Assembly (NCBI GenBank): GCA_021155855.1
Contig: JAJNAZ010000007.1
Span: forward strand, 1-64,000
Direction: 5' to 3'
DNA from: Solirubrobacterales bacterium
GTDB lineage: Bacteria > Actinomycetota > Thermoleophilia > Solirubrobacterales > 70-9
DNA: 64,000 nucleotides
A program made the position numbers and the translations under genes. The notes under the pieces were generated by a model that was not told the DNA's origin, ran no database searches, and was given only the letters and a program-made list of their open reading frames with translations. This document shows positions 25,073 through 34,581 of the stretch, piece by piece (within the stretch, counting starts at the first letter, position 1; each line of letters opens with the position of its first letter).

Positions 25073-25456
25073 CTAGCGTACGAGCCGGGTCACCTCGCCG
25101 AGCAGCTCGTCCACCTCGAACGGCTTCTTCATGAACGCGTCCGGCTCGACGCCGTGGCGGCGGATCTCCCGTTCCTCGTCCACTGTCGCGGTCAGGATCA
25201 GGACCCGGATCGCCGCGGTCGCCGGCTCCGAGCGGATCGCGTGCAGGATCTCGAAGCCCGCGAGGCCGGGCATCGTCCCGTCGAGGATGCAGAGCACCGG
25301 GACGCGCTCGTGGGCGAGCTCGAGCGCACGCCTGCCATCCGCTGCGCTGATCACCGCATAGCCACCCCGCTCGAGCACGATCGTCACCAGGTCGACGATG
25401 TCGCCCTCGTCGTCGGCGACCAGGATCAGCGGCCGCGCGCCGTTGCCGTCAACCAC
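25073..25456 (-). CDS. Single-domain response regulator
   Basis: A 127-residue receiver domain without output domain. The acidic pocket is VADDEGD, the phosphoacceptor is Asp59 in CILDGTMPG, and the switch residues are the Thr in LTAT and Lys in FMKKPFEV. Its GTG start overlaps the end of the five-PAS histidine kinase gene by eight bases, so the kinase is the obvious phosphodonor. With no DNA-binding domain it would act by protein contact or as a phosphorelay intermediate. Confidence 0.92.
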   Translation of the reverse strand: MVDGNGARPLILVADDEGDIVDLVTIVLERGGYAVISAADGRRALELAHERVPVLCILDGTMPGLAGFEILHAIRSEPATAAIRVLILTATVDEEREIRRHGVEPDAFMKKPFEVDELLGEVTRLVR

Positions 25457-28115
25457 GCTCGCTCACCCGCCCGCCGGGCTGCCGGCCGTGCGCCGGGCGC
25501 TGGTCGCGCCCGGAGCGTTCGCCCGCGGTGGCGGGCGCGCGCCTCGGCAGCGTGATCCGAAAGGTCGTCCCCTCGCCGGGCTCGCTCTCGACCTCGATCG
25601 TGGCCTCGTGCGCGTCGACGATCGCCTTCACGATCGTCAACCCGAGCCCGGTGCCCTGGATGTGCCGGCGCTCCGCGTCCTCGGCGCGATAGAGGCGGTC
25701 GAAGAGACGCCCGAGATCGGCCGCGGCGACACCGATCCCATTGTCGGTGACCCGAAACGCCACCCCCTCACCCGCGGGTGCAACCTCGACCTCGACGCGG
25801 CCGCCCTCGGGGGTGAACTTGACCGCGTTCGAGACCAGGTTCTCGAGCACCTGGCGCAGCCGGTGCGGGTCGCCCTCGGCGACCAGCCCCTCGGGCGCCT
25901 CGAGCGCCAGTTCGATCCCCGCCTGCTCGGCCGACGGCCGCGCCGCCTCGACCGTGGTGGCGGCGATCTCGCCGATGTCGGCGCGTCCGAGCTCGATCTC
26001 GAAGGTCCCGGCGGTGATTCGGGTGAGCAGCAACAAATCAGCGACCAGGCTCAGCTCGCGGCGCGAGTTGCGCTCGATCACCTCGAGAAAGCGCCTTCCC
26101 TGCTCGCTGAGGTTCTGCGCCTCGATCTCCGCGAGCAGCTCGACGTAGCCGATGATCGAGGTCAGCGGCGTGCGCAGCTCGTGCGAGATCAGGCCGAAGA
26201 ACTCCTCCTTGAGCCGGTCAGCGTCACGCTCGGCGGTGACGTCGCGGCTGACGCCCATCAGCCTTCGTGAGCCACCCGCACCCACCACCATCCGCGCCTG
26301 CGCCTCGATCGTCCGGGTTTCGCCACTCGGGGTGACGATCCGGTACTCGAAGGTCGTTTCGCCCGCGTCGGCGTAGACGTCCGCGAGCTGCGCGTCGAAC
26401 TCGGCGCGGTCATCCGGATGGACGCGCTCGCGAATCTGCTCCAGTGACGGCACCGGGCCGTCGGGGTCGAAGCCCAGGTTGCGGAACTGCTGCGCGGACC
26501 AGTGGCGCCCGTCGGTCGCGGGATCGACCTCGAAGCTGCCGATGCTGGCGATCTCTTGGGCGTCGGCAAGCTGCTGGCGCTCACGCTTCAGCGCCAGCTC
26601 GGCCTCGACGCGCTCGGTGATGTCGCGGCCGCTGGCGTAGATGAGGCCGTCCGCTATCTCCGGCATCGCCGACCACTCCGTCCACCGCCAGCCGCCGTCC
26701 TTGGTCACCAGGCGGATCCGGAACTGGATCGATTCCCGCTCTTCGGCAAGCCTGGCGAATCGGTCGGCGACCGCGTCCCGATCGTCGGGATGGACGATCG
26801 CGATGAACGGATCCGGCAAGAGGTCGGCGTGCGACCAGCCAAGGATCGGCTCCCAGGCGCCGTTGAGCTGCCTGAAGTAGCCGTCGAAACCGCAGGTCGC
26901 GATCAGGTCGTGCGTGAGCTCGAAGTGCCGGGAGCTCTCGGCCAGCCTGCGTTCGGCGGCCTTTTGGGCGGTGATGTCGCGGGCGACCGTCGAGGCGCCG
27001 ATCACGGTGCCCCCGCCGTCGCGAATCGGCGTGATCGTCATCGCGACGTCTATGCGCCGCCGGTCCTTTCGCATCCGGATCGTCTCGAGGCTCTCGATCC
27101 GTTCTCCGGCCCGGATCCGTTCCAGGATTTCGGAGAGCTCGCTGCGACGGCTGGGAGGCACCAACACGTCGCTGGAGCGGCCGATCATCTCCTCGGCCGC
27201 GTAGCCGTAGATCCGCTCGGCGCCCGGGTTCCAGGTCCTCACCACCCCCTCCAGGTCCTTGACGACGATCGCGTCGGCCGACGAGTCGACGATCGCGGCG
27301 AGCTCGCGAGCGGCACGCTCGGCGGCAAACCGCTCGGTGACGTCGGTGATCGTCCCGGCGAAGCCGATGGCGCTACCCCGGGCATCGGTCATCCGTCGCA
27401 ACGCGGTGTCGGCCCAGCGCAGTTCGCCGTCCGCCCCGCGGTAGCGGTGCAGGCACCGAACCGCCTCGCGGCCGTCGTCGAGCAGCGACTCTAGCGCCCG
27501 TTTCACCGCGCTCCGATCCTCCTCGGCGATCGTCTCCAGCAACGACTCGCCCAGCGCATCGGAGACCGAGCGCCCGGTGTGCGCGCTCCAAGCGAGATTG
27601 AGGAAGGTCCACCGGGCGCCGAGGTCGGTACGAAAGACGATGTCCTCCATCGCGTCGAGCGTCGTCCTGTGACGCTCCTCGCTCGCCTCGAGCTCCGCCT
27701 CGAAGCGCCTGCGGTCGGTGATGTCGACGACGGTGCCGAGGTAGGCGAGCACCTCGCCGTCGCGGTCGCGAACGGCGACCGCCCGTCCGGCAACCCAGAC
27801 GACGTCGCCGTTCGGCTTCCGGAATCGGTACTCGAGCGCGAACTCGCGCCCCTGATCCGAGGCGGCCGTCCACTCCGCGATCACCGTCTCAAGGTCGGCG
27901 GGATGGATCACGGCCTCCCATCCGCGCCCCATGGCGACCTCGGCGTCGACGCCGGCAAGCTCACACCAGTGCTCGTTGACGAACACGCAATCGCCGGATC
28001 CGTCGATCTCGTAGATCCCGACCGGCGCACTCGTCGCGAGCGCGCCGAAGCGCGGTTCGGGCCCCGTGGGCTGACCGTTCACGAAACTTGCCTCAAGGTA
28101 CCCGACCCCTTTCAT
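25449..28115 (-). CDS. Multi-PAS sensor histidine kinase
   Basis: An 888-residue soluble kinase with no membrane segment. Five PAS/PAC repeats occupy about residues 20-620; each ends in a PAC-like phrase such as GTVVDITDRR, GTITDVTERF, STVARDITAQ, ASGRDITERV and GVSRDVTAER. The HisKA domain has the phosphoacceptor His645 in LISHELRTPL, and HATPase_c follows with NLVSNAVKFT, VTDNGIGV, LFDRLYR and GTGLGLTIV. The number of PAS units suggests integration of redox, light or small-molecule cues through flavin, heme or other ligands, which cannot be assigned here. The stop overlaps the receiver gene. ATG 28115 is the first start compatible with the PAS array, though its ribosome site is poor. Confidence 0.9.
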   Translation of the reverse strand: MKGVGYLEASFVNGQPTGPEPRFGALATSAPVGIYEIDGSGDCVFVNEHWCELAGVDAEVAMGRGWEAVIHPADLETVIAEWTAASDQGREFALEYRFRKPNGDVVWVAGRAVAVRDRDGEVLAYLGTVVDITDRRRFEAELEASEERHRTTLDAMEDIVFRTDLGARWTFLNLAWSAHTGRSVSDALGESLLETIAEEDRSAVKRALESLLDDGREAVRCLHRYRGADGELRWADTALRRMTDARGSAIGFAGTITDVTERFAAERAARELAAIVDSSADAIVVKDLEGVVRTWNPGAERIYGYAAEEMIGRSSDVLVPPSRRSELSEILERIRAGERIESLETIRMRKDRRRIDVAMTITPIRDGGGTVIGASTVARDITAQKAAERRLAESSRHFELTHDLIATCGFDGYFRQLNGAWEPILGWSHADLLPDPFIAIVHPDDRDAVADRFARLAEERESIQFRIRLVTKDGGWRWTEWSAMPEIADGLIYASGRDITERVEAELALKRERQQLADAQEIASIGSFEVDPATDGRHWSAQQFRNLGFDPDGPVPSLEQIRERVHPDDRAEFDAQLADVYADAGETTFEYRIVTPSGETRTIEAQARMVVGAGGSRRLMGVSRDVTAERDADRLKEEFFGLISHELRTPLTSIIGYVELLAEIEAQNLSEQGRRFLEVIERNSRRELSLVADLLLLTRITAGTFEIELGRADIGEIAATTVEAARPSAEQAGIELALEAPEGLVAEGDPHRLRQVLENLVSNAVKFTPEGGRVEVEVAPAGEGVAFRVTDNGIGVAAADLGRLFDRLYRAEDAERRHIQGTGLGLTIVKAIVDAHEATIEVESEPGEGTTFRITLPRRAPATAGERSGRDQRPAHGRQPGGRVSERG

Positions 28116-28206
28116 CTCTACCGTCAAGGATGGTCCACGGCGCGGGTCCGATTCGTCCGTTGAACCCCGCAGAGACGTGCGGGTTTCCCGCAGACACGGG
28201 TGACTC

Positions 28207-29184
28207 TCAGCCGAGCGCCCCGACCGACCCCGCGATCGCCCCCGCCAGCAGCCCACCGGCCGGCACCTCGGCGCCCGCCAGGAGCACGCTCTCTCGCACC
28301 CGGGCGCCGGAACCGACGATCGACTCGGGTCCGAGGACCACCGGCCCGTCGAGCCGCGCGGACGCGGCGATCCGGGCGCCATCGCCGACGAGCACCCGGC
28401 CGCTCTGTTCGACGTCGGCGCCCAGCGATCCGCCCGCATCGGCGTCGACCAGCTCCCCCGCCGGGTCGACCTCGACCGCCCCCGCCAACACGTCGAGGTT
28501 GCCCTGAAGGTACTCGGGCAGCGAGCCGACGTCGTTCCAGTATGCGTCGGCGACGTGGACGCCGAAGGGGACGTCGTGCTCGAGCAGGGCGGGGAAGACA
28601 TCGAGCGCGAAGTCGACCTCCCGCTGCGCCGGGAAGTAGTCGAAGACCTGGGGCTCGAGCACGTAGATCATGCAGTTGGCCAGGTCCGAGAGCGCCTCGG
28701 CCGCCTCCGGCTTCTCCTGAAAGCCCTGCACGCGCCCGTCCGAGCCGGTGACCACGACCCCGTACTCGCTCACGTTCGGGACCCGCTTCGTCGCCAGCGT
28801 GGCGATCCAGCCACTGTCGCGGTGAGCGCGCGCGAGAGCGCCGAGGTCGATGTCGGTGAGCGCGTCGGCCGCCATCACGCAGAAGGCCTCTGAGCCGAAG
28901 AACTCGCTCACGTTTCGCACCCCGCCGGCGGTTCCCAGCAGCTCCTGCTCGTAGGAGTAGGTGAGCTCGACCCCGAGCCGGGAGCCGTCGCCGAAGTGGT
29001 CGGTGATCGTCTCAGGGAACCAGTGCAGGTTGGCGACCAGCTCGCCGAGATCGTGCCTGGCGAGAAGCGCAAGGATGTGCTCCATGATCGGCCGATTCGC
29101 GACCGGCACCATCGGCTTCGGGATGTCGTAGGTGAGTGGTTGCAGGCGCGTGCCCAACCCCGCCGCCATTACCATGGCCCTCAT
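28207..29184 (-). CDS. Sugar-1-phosphate nucleotidyltransferase with left-handed beta-helix tail
   Basis: A 325-residue enzyme. The N-terminal nucleotidyltransferase domain has [20 protein letters not shown] (nucleotide loop and catalytic Arg/Lys), GTAGGV and ADALTDID with metal-binding Asp; hexapeptide-like repeats after residue 250 ([20 protein letters not shown]) form a beta-helix. Such proteins make NDP-sugars (GDP-mannose, UDP-glucose or dTDP-glucose); the specificity is not clear from sequence. A second paralogue lies at 32187-33239 inside the UDP-glucose dehydrogenase operon. It is transcribed divergently from ahcY with only 30 bases between start codons. Confidence 0.85.
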   Translation of the reverse strand: MRAMVMAAGLGTRLQPLTYDIPKPMVPVANRPIMEHILALLARHDLGELVANLHWFPETITDHFGDGSRLGVELTYSYEQELLGTAGGVRNVSEFFGSEAFCVMAADALTDIDLGALARAHRDSGWIATLATKRVPNVSEYGVVVTGSDGRVQGFQEKPEAAEALSDLANCMIYVLEPQVFDYFPAQREVDFALDVFPALLEHDVPFGVHVADAYWNDVGSLPEYLQGNLDVLAGAVEVDPAGELVDADAGGSLGADVEQSGRVLVGDGARIAASARLDGPVVLGPESIVGSGARVRESVLLAGAEVPAGGLLAGAIAGSVGALG

Positions 29185-29214
29185 CACCGTCAGGCTATAG
29201 AGCGCAGGAGGAGC
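29185..29214. promoter_or_regulatory. Bidirectional promoter with shared palindromic -10
   Basis: Only 30 bases separate two divergent starts. The palindrome CTATAG at 29195-29200 gives TATAGA on the plus strand (29196-29201, toward ahcY) and TATAGC on the minus strand (toward the nucleotidyltransferase). AGGAGGAG at 29206-29213 is the ahcY ribosome binding site. Neither direction has an obvious -35 box. Confidence 0.5.
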
Positions 29215-30636
<1,422 letters not shown>

Positions 30637-30679
30637 GGAACAACTCGCGCCACGTCCTCCGCTCTCGCTCGAACACCTT

Positions 30680-30700
30680 GTCCGCGGCTACGCCGCGGAC
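30680..30700 (+). terminator. Hairpin downstream of ahcY
   Basis: GTCCGCGGC-TAC-GCCGCGGAC at 30680-30700 is a perfect 9-bp stem with a 3-base loop, between the ahcY stop and the ArfB-like start. No T-tract follows, as is common for terminators in GC-rich actinobacteria. Confidence 0.6.
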
Positions 30701-30747
30701 ATCTGGTGCTGCTCCGCGTCCGGGCGTGCGCGGCCCCACCCGAGCTC

Positions 30748-31134
30748 ATGGTTGAGATTCCAGCGAGCGAGATCGAGCTGCGCGCGAGCCGCTCCTCCGG
30801 GCCGGGCGGCCAGCACGCCAACGTCACTGCCTCACGGATCGAGGCCGTGTTCGAGATCGATGGCTCGCGGACGCTCACCGAGGAGGAGAAGCGGCGGCTG
30901 CGGGCACGCTTCGGGCCCCGGGTGACCGCGATCGCCCAGGACACCCGCGGCCAGGCCCGCAATCGCGAGCTCGCGGTCGAGCGGCTGCGCGAGCGGGTGG
31001 CGGCGGCCCTGCGGCCACGCAAGCGCAGGCGCGCGACTCGGGCGACCGCCGCCTCCCGCGAGCGGCGCCTGGCCGCCAAGCGGCGGCGCTCGGAGACCAA
31101 GCGCGGGCGCGGACGGGTGGACGTCGACGACTAG
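30748..31134 (+). CDS. arfB: ArfB/YaeJ-like peptidyl-tRNA hydrolase (ribosome rescue)
   Basis: A 128-residue release-factor-like protein. The catalytic GGQ loop is in SSGPGGQHANVTASRIE, near the N-terminus as in ArfB, and the C-terminal 40 residues are almost all Arg, Lys and Ala, matching the basic tail that enters the empty mRNA channel of stalled ribosomes. It lacks the stop-codon recognition domain of RF1/RF2. The ATG at 30748 gives the family-standard N-terminus (VEIPASEIEL); no ribosome site is obvious. It is convergent with the isomerase gene. Confidence 0.9.
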   Translation: MVEIPASEIELRASRSSGPGGQHANVTASRIEAVFEIDGSRTLTEEEKRRLRARFGPRVTAIAQDTRGQARNRELAVERLRERVAAALRPRKRRRATRATAASRERRLAAKRRRSETKRGRGRVDVDD

Positions 31135-31167
31135 ACCTTCACCGCCGCGCCGCCGACCCCGCCGTGG

Positions 31168-32190
31168 CTACGGGCGCTCGAGCTCGGCCTTGAGTCGCTC
31201 GATCGCCTCCACCGGCTCGGGGTCGACGCCGTTGCGAGCGGCGAGCTGAAGCGAGACCAGGTCGCCGAGCAACACCGCCCACAGCAGCCGCTCGACCCGC
31301 GTCCGGCCCTCGGTCTCGATTTGGATCACCGCCGAGCCGGAGGACTCGATCAGCTTCGCGGTCGATTCGGCGCGCTCGCGCTGGCGCGGATGCTGGTCCG
31401 AGTCGGTGAGGAGGATCGCGGCGAAGCCGTCGCCGTCGCCACTCCAGCCGACGATCTCGTTGTGGTCGAGCTCGGGCAGCTGGTTCTGGAACGCGTGCTG
31501 CTTTGCGTTCTCGTTGATCTGGGTCTTCCACCGGTAGGCAACCGGCACCGTGAGGTCGCACCCGTATATCAGCGGGACCTTGCCGGCGAGCCGGTCGGCG
31601 ATCTCGCCGGCCCGGCCGGCTAGCACCTCGGCGCCGTGCTCGTCGAGGTAGACAGCGGCGGTGTCGATCTCGGTCCGCAATCCCGGCGCGATGCCGACCA
31701 GGGCGGCGATCTCGCAGGCAACCGTGAACCCGTAGCCGATGCTGTGGCGGGGCTGGAGCCCAGCCGGCAGGCCGACCACGGGCACCTTGGCGCGCCGCGC
31801 CACCTCGGCGAGCGCGCCACCCGTGGTCGCGACGTAGCGGATCGCGCCGATCGCCTCGGCGGCCTCGAAGCAGGCGAGAGTCTCCTCGGTGTCGCCGGAG
31901 TAGCTCGAGCAGAGCACCGCCCGCTCCGGCGAGGTCCACGGGGGGAGCTCATAGTCGCGAAAGACCAGCATCGGGCGCGCGAGCGAGTCCCCGAGCGCCG
32001 CGCGCGCGAGCAGGCCTCCGATCGCCGAGCCCCCCATCCCGCAAACGATCATCCCTCGCGCCTCGGCCGGCTCCAGCCCCGCCGACTCGACCCGCCAGAG
32101 CGCGTCGCGAAGCTGCTCGGGAAGGGCGAGGACGTCGTCGAGCTGCCCGCTCGGGTCGATCTCGCGGATCCGGGCGAGTGGATCGCTCAT
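31168..32190 (-). CDS. Bifunctional phosphoglucose/phosphomannose isomerase
   Basis: A 340-residue SIS-domain enzyme of the PGI/PMI family that interconverts fructose 6-phosphate with glucose 6-phosphate and mannose 6-phosphate. GMGGSAIGG (about 51-59) and SSYSGDTEET (about 94-103) bind the sugar phosphate; the second SIS domain has KTQINENAKQHAF and ELDHNEIVGW with the catalytic His/Glu region. It feeds precursors to the nucleotidyltransferase directly upstream, with which it shares a four-base overlap. It is the last gene of a five-gene minus-strand run starting at the M20 gene. Confidence 0.88.
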   Translation of the reverse strand: MSDPLARIREIDPSGQLDDVLALPEQLRDALWRVESAGLEPAEARGMIVCGMGGSAIGGLLARAALGDSLARPMLVFRDYELPPWTSPERAVLCSSYSGDTEETLACFEAAEAIGAIRYVATTGGALAEVARRAKVPVVGLPAGLQPRHSIGYGFTVACEIAALVGIAPGLRTEIDTAAVYLDEHGAEVLAGRAGEIADRLAGKVPLIYGCDLTVPVAYRWKTQINENAKQHAFQNQLPELDHNEIVGWSGDGDGFAAILLTDSDQHPRQRERAESTAKLIESSGSAVIQIETEGRTRVERLLWAVLLGDLVSLQLAARNGVDPEPVEAIERLKAELERP

Positions 32191-33239
32191 ACCGCGGTCA
32201 CCTCCCCCTCGATCACCTCGTCGGGCTGCACGCGTGCGCCCTCGGAAAGCGCAACTCGCGGTGCGATCCTCGCCCCGCGCCCGACCACCGCCCCGGGACC
32301 GACCGTCGCGCGCTCGCCGATCTCGGCCCGCGGTCCGAGGATCGACCCGCGCACCCGCGCGCCGGCGCCCACTCGGCAGCCCTCGAGCAACACCGACTCG
32401 GCGATCGCCGCGCCCGCGCCGACCCGGGACCCGGCGCGCAACACCGCGCGGGGCTCGATCGTCGCGGTCGCGGCAACCTCGGCATCGTCGTCGACGTACG
32501 GCCCCCCGGTGTGGTCGAAGTCCGTCCGCACCGTCCCCTCGAGGATGTCCCAGCTCGCCTGCAGGTAGCGCTCGGGTGTGCCGATGTCCATCCAGTAGCC
32601 GTCGAGGCGGCGACCGTACAGGCCATGGCCGACCAGCCGCGGGAAGACCTCGCGCTCGATCGACACCGCGCGGCCGAGTGGGATCAGATCGAGGGCCGAG
32701 CGCTCGACCACGTAGGCGCCGGCGCTGATCTCGTCGGTGTCGATCTGCCCGGGCTCGGGCTTCTCGAGGAACCCGAGCACCCGGTCGCTGGTCCGGTCGC
32801 GGCGCACGAGCCCGTACGACGACGGGTCCTCGACCGGGTAGAGCGCCAGCGTGATCACCGCCCCTGTCTCGGCGTGCGCGCGCTGAAGCGCGGTCAGGTC
32901 GAGGTCGGAGAGCACGTCACCGTTGAGGACCAGGAACCGTTCGCCGAGCAGCCCCTGCTCGGCGACCAGCCGTACGGGCCCGGCGGTCCCGAGCGGCTCG
33001 GGTTCCTCGATGTATCGGATCGAGGGACCGCCGGGGACCTCGTCGCCAAGCGCCGCGCGCAGGTCCTCGGCGCGAAAGCCGCAGGCCATCACCACCTCGC
33101 CGACGCCATGGTGGCCGAGCCAGTCGACCATGTAACGGATGAACGGGCGATCGACGAGCGCCATCGCCGGTTTCGGCTGCGTCAGGGTGAGGGGTCGCAG
33201 CCGCGTTCCCTTGCCGCCGACCAGGACCACGGCCTGCAT
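32187..33239 (-). CDS. Mannose-1-phosphate guanylyltransferase-like nucleotidyltransferase
   Basis: A 350-residue enzyme: VLVGGKGTRLRPLTLTQPKP (nucleotide-binding loop), GTAGPV, LNGDVLSDLD (metal-binding Asp) and FLEKPEPG, followed by a C-terminal left-handed beta-helix with hexad repeats (ATIEPRAVLRAGSRVGAGAA onward). With the phosphomannose isomerase next to it, GDP-mannose formation is the likeliest role, but glucose-1-phosphate uridylyltransfer is possible because the upstream gene is a UDP-glucose dehydrogenase. Its start overlaps the dehydrogenase stop (TGATG). Confidence 0.87.
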   Translation of the reverse strand: MQAVVLVGGKGTRLRPLTLTQPKPAMALVDRPFIRYMVDWLGHHGVGEVVMACGFRAEDLRAALGDEVPGGPSIRYIEEPEPLGTAGPVRLVAEQGLLGERFLVLNGDVLSDLDLTALQRAHAETGAVITLALYPVEDPSSYGLVRRDRTSDRVLGFLEKPEPGQIDTDEISAGAYVVERSALDLIPLGRAVSIEREVFPRLVGHGLYGRRLDGYWMDIGTPERYLQASWDILEGTVRTDFDHTGGPYVDDDAEVAATATIEPRAVLRAGSRVGAGAAIAESVLLEGCRVGAGARVRGSILGPRAEIGERATVGPGAVVGRGARIAPRVALSEGARVQPDEVIEGEVTAV

Positions 33240-34558
33240 CAGGCGTCCGATTGCGGGGGGCCGCCGTTCGACGGTCGGCCGATGCCCTCGTAGCTGAAGC
33301 CGGCCCTGCGCAGACGAGCGGGATCGAGGAAGTTTCGGCCATCCACCAGCAGCGGGTTCGCCATCCGCTGCGCCATCTCCTCCCAATCGAGCTCGGCGAA
33401 CTCCGGCCATTCGGTGACCAGGATCACGGCGTCGGCGCCCTCGAGCGCTGCTGCGGCGGAGAGGGCGAAGTCGACGCTGGGCAAGAGGTCGCCGGCGTGC
33501 GAGTCGGCGACCGGGTCGTACGCGACCACCCTCGCTCCCTCGCCCTGCAGCCGCGCCGACAGGACCAGACTCGAGGCCTCCCGCATGTCGTCGGTGTTCG
33601 GCTTGAAGGCGAGGCCGAGCAGCGCAATTCGCTTGCCGACGAGAGAGCCGAGGTGCTTGGTCAGCTTCGAGATCACCCGTCGTTTCTGCAGCTCGTTGAC
33701 CTCGATCACCGAGTTCAGAAGCTGGAAGTGGTAGCCGGTGTTGCCGGCGAGCATCTTCAGCGCGGAGACGTCCTTCGGAAAGCATGAGCCGCCATAGCCG
33801 ATCCCCGCGTGCAGGAACTTCGGCCCGATGCGCTCGTCGAGGCCCATACCGCGGGCGACCTCGGTCACATCGGCACCGACGCCTTCGCACACGTTCGCGA
33901 TCTCGTTGATGAACGAGATCTTGGTCGCGAGGAAGGCGTTCGAGGCGAGCTTGATCATCTCGGCCGAGGCGACGTCGGAGCGCACCAGCTCTCTGTCAAG
34001 CGGGGCATAGACCTCGGCCACCGCGTCCGCTGCCCATTCGGCGCCGGGGCCGGCGCCGATCACAACCCGGTCGGGCTCGAGGAAGTCGTGCACCGCCGAG
34101 CCCTCCTTGAGGAACTCGGGGCAGGAAACGTAGGCAAGATCGGGCCTCTGACGCAGGATCGCTGCGCCGGTGCCGGCCGGGACGGTGCTCTTCATCACCA
34201 GCGCGTGCCAGCCCCCCTTGGGGATCTGCGAGACGACCGCCGCCACCCGCGAGAGGTCGGCATCGCCGGAGTAGGTCGGCGGCGTGTCGACGCAGCAGAA
34301 GAGCAGGCGGCAGCCGTCGAGCAACTCGGCGATCTCGGTCGTGAACCGCAGGCGCTCGCGGTTGCGCTCGACCACTTCGGGAAGGCCGGGCTCGTGCATC
34401 GGCAGCGCCCCGCCCGAGCGCAGCGTCTCGACCTTGCCCTCGTCGACGTCCATCGCCACCACCCGGTGATCGAGCCCCGCGAAGCAGGCGGCCGTCACCA
34501 GGCCGACCCAGCCGACCCCGACGACGCCGATCGCCGGCTTCTCTGCGTTCGCGCTCAC
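33239..34558 (-). CDS. UDP-glucose 6-dehydrogenase
   Basis: A 439-residue NAD-dependent dehydrogenase that oxidises UDP-glucose to UDP-glucuronate. GVVGVGWVGLVTAACFA is the N-terminal Rossmann loop, KSTVPAGTG and SCPEFLKEGSA are family blocks, GIGYGGSCFPKD holds the catalytic Cys, and LGLAFKPNTDDMREA starts the C-terminal domain. The product is a precursor for acidic surface polysaccharides. GTG 34558 lies 23 bases after the LCP gene stop; all genes from 37733 down to 31168 are closely spaced and co-oriented. Confidence 0.92.
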   Translation of the reverse strand: MSANAEKPAIGVVGVGWVGLVTAACFAGLDHRVVAMDVDEGKVETLRSGGALPMHEPGLPEVVERNRERLRFTTEIAELLDGCRLLFCCVDTPPTYSGDADLSRVAAVVSQIPKGGWHALVMKSTVPAGTGAAILRQRPDLAYVSCPEFLKEGSAVHDFLEPDRVVIGAGPGAEWAADAVAEVYAPLDRELVRSDVASAEMIKLASNAFLATKISFINEIANVCEGVGADVTEVARGMGLDERIGPKFLHAGIGYGGSCFPKDVSALKMLAGNTGYHFQLLNSVIEVNELQKRRVISKLTKHLGSLVGKRIALLGLAFKPNTDDMREASSLVLSARLQGEGARVVAYDPVADSHAGDLLPSVDFALSAAAALEGADAVILVTEWPEFAELDWEEMAQRMANPLLVDGRNFLDPARLRRAGFSYEGIGRPSNGGPPQSDA

Positions 34559-34581
34559 GGGTCGGGAACGCTAGATGATTG

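Noticed and set aside
29185-29214. SAH riboswitch expected upstream of ahcY
   Set aside because: Only 30 bases separate the divergent start codons, too short for any known SAH-binding leader.
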